DNA from: Petrolisthes cinctipes
Lineage: Eukaryota; Arthropoda; Malacostraca; Decapoda; Porcellanidae
Direction: 5' to 3'
Length of the DNA: 64,000 bases
Assembly: GCA_033782935.1 (NCBI GenBank)
Contig: JAWQEG010000369.1
Span: forward strand, 2,361,501-2,425,500
Positions within the stretch are counted from its first letter, which is position 1; every line of letters starts with the position of its first letter. A program made the translations under genes and the position numbers. Of this stretch, positions 60,133 through 64,000 are shown in pieces. The notes under the pieces are model-generated. The model was not told where the DNA came from. It saw only the letters and a program-made list of their open reading frames with translations, and ran no database searches.

Positions 60133-63124
60133 TGTACAGATCGCTTCTGGGACCCCTAAATATCGAATTTTCGGGTGTTTTGGGACTGAATTTGAGATAT
60201 CGACACTGGCACCTAAAAGATCGATTTTCAGCATGTTTTTAGCCTATATTTTGAAAATATTCTAGCACTGAGTAGGCATGTACAGATTGCTTCTGGGACC
60301 CCAAAATATTGAATTTTCGGGTGTTTTGAGCCTGAATTTGAGATATAAACGGGTACAGAAGATACATGCACATATTGACTTTCGGCACCAAAAATATCGA
60401 TTTTCAGCATGTTTTGGGCCTGAATTTAGAAAATACTCTAACACGGAGTAGGCATGTACAGATCGCTTCTGGGACCCCAAAATATCGAATTTTCGGGTGT
60501 TTAGGGCCAGAATTTGAGATATAAACGGGAACTGAAGATGCATGCACATATCGACTTTTGGGCACCTAAAAGATCGATTTTCAGTATGTTTTTGGCCTGT
60601 ATTTTGAAAATACTCTAACACGGAGTAAGCATGTACAGATACCTTCTGGGACCTCTAAATATCGAATTTTCGGGTGTTTTGGGACTGAATTTGAGATATC
60701 GATTTTTTGGCACCTAAAATGTCGATTTTTAGCATGTTTTTAGCCTATATTTTGAAAATATTCTAGCACTGTGTAGGCATGTACAGATTGCTTCTGGGAC
60801 CCCAAAATATTGAATTTTCGGGTGTTTTGAGCCTGAATTTGAGATATAAACGGGTACAGAAGATACATGCACATATTGTCTTCGGGCATCTAAAATATCG
60901 ATTTTCAGTATGTTTTGAGCATGTATTTTGAAAATACTCTAACACGGAGTAGGCATGTACAGATCGCTTCTGTGACCCCTAAATATCGAATTTTCGGGTG
61001 TTTTGGGACTGAGTTTGAGATATCGACTTTTTGGCACCTAAAAGATCGATTTTTAGCATGTTTTTAGCCTATATTTTGAAAATATTCTAGCACTGAGTAG
61101 GTATGTACAGATTGCTTCTGGGACCCCAAAATATTGAATTTTCGGGTGTTTTGAGCCTGAATTTGAGATATAAACGGGAACAGAAGATATATGCACATAT
61201 TGACTTTGGGCATCTAAAATATCGATTTTCAGTATGTTTTGAGCATGTATTTTGAAAATACTCTAAAACGGAGCAGGCATGTACAGATCGCTATTGGGGC
61301 CCCTAAATATCGAATTTTCGGGTGTTTTGGGACTGAATTTCAGATATCGACTTTTTGGCACCTAAAAGATCGATTTTTAGCATGTTTTTAGCCTATATTT
61401 TGAAAATATTCTAGCACTGTACAGATTGCTTCTGGGACCCCAAAATATTGAATTTTCGGGTGTTTTGAGCCTGAATTTGAGATATAAACGGGTACAGAAG
61501 ATACATGCACATATTGACTTTTGGCACCAAAAATATCGATTTTCAGCATGTTTTGGGCCTGAATTTTGAAAATACTCTAACACGGAGTAGGCATGTACAG
61601 ATCGCTTCTGGGACCCCAAAATATCGAATTTTCGGGTGTTTAGGGCCAGAATTTGAGATATAAACGGGTACTGAAGATGCATGCGCATATCGATTTTTGG
61701 GCACCTAAAAGATCGATTTTCAGCATGTTTTTGGCCTGTATTTTGAAAATACTCTAACACGGAGTAGGCATGTACAGATACCTTCTGGGACCTCTAAATA
61801 TCGAATTTTCGGGTGTTTTGGGACTGAATTTGAGATATCGATTTTTTGGCACCTAAAATGTCGATTTTTAGCATGTTTTTAGCCTATATTTTGAAAATAT
61901 TCTAGCACTGTGTAGGCATGTACAGATTGCTTCTGGGACCCCAAAATATTGAATTTTCGGGTGTTTTGAGCCTGAATTTGAGATATAAACGGGTACAGAA
62001 GATACATGCACATATTGACTTTGGGCATCTAAAATATCGATGTTCAGCATGTTTTGGGCCAGTATTTTGAAAATACTCTAACACTGAATAGGCATGTACA
62101 GATTGCTTCTGGGACCCCAAAATATTGAATTTTCGGGTGTTTTGAGCCTGAATTTGAGATATAAACGGGTACTGAAGATGCATGCACATATCGACTTTTG
62201 TGCACCTAAAAGAACGATTTTCAGTATGTTTTGAGCATGTATTTTGAAAATACTCTAACACGGAGTAGGCATGTAGAGATCGCTTCTGGGACCCCTAAAT
62301 ATCGAATTCTCGGGTGTTTTGGGACTGAATTTGAGATATCGACTTTTTGGCACCTAAAAGATCGATTTTTAGCATGTTTTTAGCCTATATTTTGAAAACA
62401 TTCTAGCACTGAGTAGGCATGTACAGATTGCTTCTGGGACCCCAAAATATTGAATTTTCGGGTGTTTTGAGCCTGAATTTGAGATATAAACGGGTACAGA
62501 AGATACAAGCACATATTGACTTTGGGTACCAAAAATATCGATTTTCAGCATGTTTTGGGCCTGAATTTTGAAAATACTCTAACACGGAATAGGCATGTAC
62601 AGATCGCTTCTGGGACCCCAAAATATTGAATTTTCGGGTGTTTTGAGCCTGAATTTGAGATATAAACGGGTACAGAAGATACATGCACATATTGACTTTG
62701 GGCACCAAAAATATCGATTTTCAGCATGTTTTGGGCCTGAATTTTGAAAATACTCTAACACGGAATAGGCATGTACAGATTGCTTCTGGGACCCCAAAAT
62801 ATCGAATTTTCGGGTGTTTTGAGCCTGAATTTGAGATATAAACGGGTACAGAAGATACATGCACATATTGACTTTGGGCACCAAAAATATCGATTTTCAG
62901 CATGTTTTGGGCCTGAATTTTGAAAATACTCTAACACGGAGTAGGCATGTACAGATCGCTTCTGGGACCCCAAAATATCGAATTTTCGGGTGTTTAGGGC
63001 CAGAATTTGAGATATAAACGGGTACTGAAGATGCATGCACATATCGATTTTTGGGCACCTAAAAGATCGATTTTCAGCATGTTTTTGGCCTGTATTTTGA
63101 AAATACTCTAACACGGAGTAGGCA
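60133..63124. repeat. Trimers and dimers ending in a B-B-B-C run
   Basis: A starts are at 60133, 60632, 60956, 61280, 61771 and 62272. The first A has a 2-bp loss (gacactggcacc). Dimers of 324 bp lie at 60632 and 60956. The unit from 62272 is 853 bp and contains three B-type monomers (62420-62595, 62596-62771, 62772-62947) before one C. Several copies here share cggaataggc. Confidence 0.85.
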
Positions 63125-64000
63125 TGTACAGATACCTTCTGGGACCTCTAAATATCGAATTTTCGGGTGTTTTGGGACTGAATTTGAGATATCGATTTTT
63201 TGGCACCTAAAATGTCGATTTTTAGCATGTTTTTAGCCTATATTTTGAAAATATTCTAGCACTGTGTAGGCATGTACAGATTGCTTCTGGGACCCCAAAA
63301 TATTGAATTTTCGGGTGTTTTGAGCCTGAATTTGAGATATAAACGGGTACAGAAGATGCATGCACATATCGACTTTTGTGCACCTAAAATATCGATTTTC
63401 AGTATGTTTTGAGCATGTATTTTGAAAATACTCTACCACGGAGTAGGCATGTACAGATACCTTCTGGGACCTCTAAATATCGAATTTTCGGGTGTTTTGG
63501 GACTGAATTTGAGATATCGATTTTTTGGCACCTAAAATGTCGATTTTTAGCATGTTTTTAGCCTATATTTTGAAAATATTCTAGCATTGTGTAGGCATGT
63601 ACAGATTGCTTCTGGGACCCAAAAATATTGAATTTTCGGGTGTTTTGAGCCTGAATTTGAGATATAAATGTGGACTGAAGATGCATGCACATATCGACTT
63701 TTGTGCACCTAAAAGATCGATTTTCAGTATGTTTTGAGCATGTATTTTGAAAATACTCTAACACGGAGTAGGCATGTACAGATCGCTTCTGGGACACCTA
63801 AATATCGAATTTTCGGTTGTTTTGGGACTGAATTTGAGATATCGACTTTTTGGCACCTAAAAGATCGATTTTTAGCATGTTTTTAGCCTATATTTTGAAA
63901 ATATTCTAGCACTGAGTAGGCATGTACAGATTGCTTCTGGGACCCCAAAATATTGAATTTTCGGGTGTTTTGAGCCTGAATTTGAGATATAAACGGGTAC
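63125..64000. repeat. Two 325-bp dimers and a partial unit at the window edge
   Basis: A starts at 63125, 63450 and 63775. The first two are followed by a single hybrid or Cx monomer. The last is followed by the start of a B-type monomer, cut at aaacgggtac by the end of the window. Confidence 0.85.

Larger units (their letters stand above)
1..64000. repeat. Higher-order satellite DNA array filling the whole window
   Basis: The entire window consists of head-to-tail copies of related monomers of 138-148, 176 and 177 bp. Each starts at the near-invariant anchor tgtacagat followed by cgcttctggg or tgcttctggg. Three monomers (A, B, C) form a 491- or 501-bp higher-order unit that recurs from end to end. 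I found no base run outside the repeat, no inverted block and no inserted element. Both window edges lie within a monomer, so the array extends beyond the window on both sides. Organisation, monomer size and AT-richness match known centromeric or heterochromatic satellites of eukaryotes. The family name and species are not recognisable to me. Centromere function is an inference from architecture only; the sequence does not prove it. Confidence 0.98.

Noticed and set aside
1..64000. CRISPR array
   Set aside because: Repeats are regular, but there are no unique spacers: the sequence between conserved words is itself repeated, and monomers are far longer than CRISPR repeat-spacer units. No cas genes are present.
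1..64000. Ribosomal DNA spacer, 5S or tRNA gene cluster
   Set aside because: I saw no rRNA or tRNA core sequence and no RNA polymerase III box arrangement in the monomer. The three-class higher-order structure fits satellite DNA.
1..64000. Transposon or retroelement insertion
   Set aside because: No target-site duplication, terminal repeat, coding domain or break in periodicity was found anywhere. All length changes are whole monomers or small indels.

Overview
The whole 64,000-base window is one uninterrupted tandem satellite-DNA array. I find no supportable protein gene, RNA gene, transposon, CRISPR array or unique sequence. Both edges fall inside a repeat monomer, so the array continues in both directions. 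All monomers I read lie head to tail in one orientation. The sequence is moderately AT-rich: one hand-counted monomer (230-405) is about 39% GC. This points to a eukaryotic heterochromatic block such as a centromere, pericentromere or similar. Monomer lengths near 148 and 176/177 bp are nucleosome-sized, as in many plant and animal centromeric satellites. I do not recognise the family and cannot name the organism.

The basic unit is a trimer A-B-C. A is a shortened monomer (148 bp, or 138 bp after a further 10-bp loss). B is 176 bp and C is 177 bp. The trimer is therefore 501 bp (long A) or 491 bp (short A). B and C each have a variant form (Bx, Cx), so two trimer flavours, A-B-C and A-Bx-Cx, are interleaved. 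The full-length monomer appears to be an old dimer of two diverged halves of about 88 and 89 bp. Using the A monomer as anchor I hand-mapped 130 A units and 129 intervals: about 88 trimers, 27 dimers (about 314-325 bp), 8 tetramers (669/677 bp) and 6 larger irregular units, roughly 385 monomers. These counts were made by eye and may be off by a few.

Region by region: 1-6.9 kb is mixed. 6.9-9.4 kb is five consecutive 491-bp trimers. 9.4-18.0 kb contains a ~2.1-kb duplication (offset 3,998 bp) and two irregular seven-monomer units, one with three C monomers in a row. 17.5-23.25 kb is a tandem duplication of a ~2.8/2.96-kb segment. 23.1-34.2 kb is dominated by alternating 501/491 trimers that form a 1,984-bp twelve-monomer super-unit, interrupted by a 816/815-bp five-monomer expansion. 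36.3-40.6 kb holds two other short tandem expansions (677 bp x2, 824/825 bp x2). 40.6-46.3 kb is mainly 501-bp trimers. 46.3-56 kb holds three to four copies of a composite segment. 54.2-64 kb is enriched in A-plus-one dimers of ~324/325 bp.

The open reading frames in the window (mostly minus strand, up to 166 codons) are by-products of the repeat: 177, 501 and 324 are multiples of three, so a stop-free frame carries across units. I did not annotate any as genes. The interest of this window is the evolutionary record in the array: nested repeat hierarchy, hybrid monomers at unequal-exchange junctions, and a short dyad that stays paired between monomer classes.
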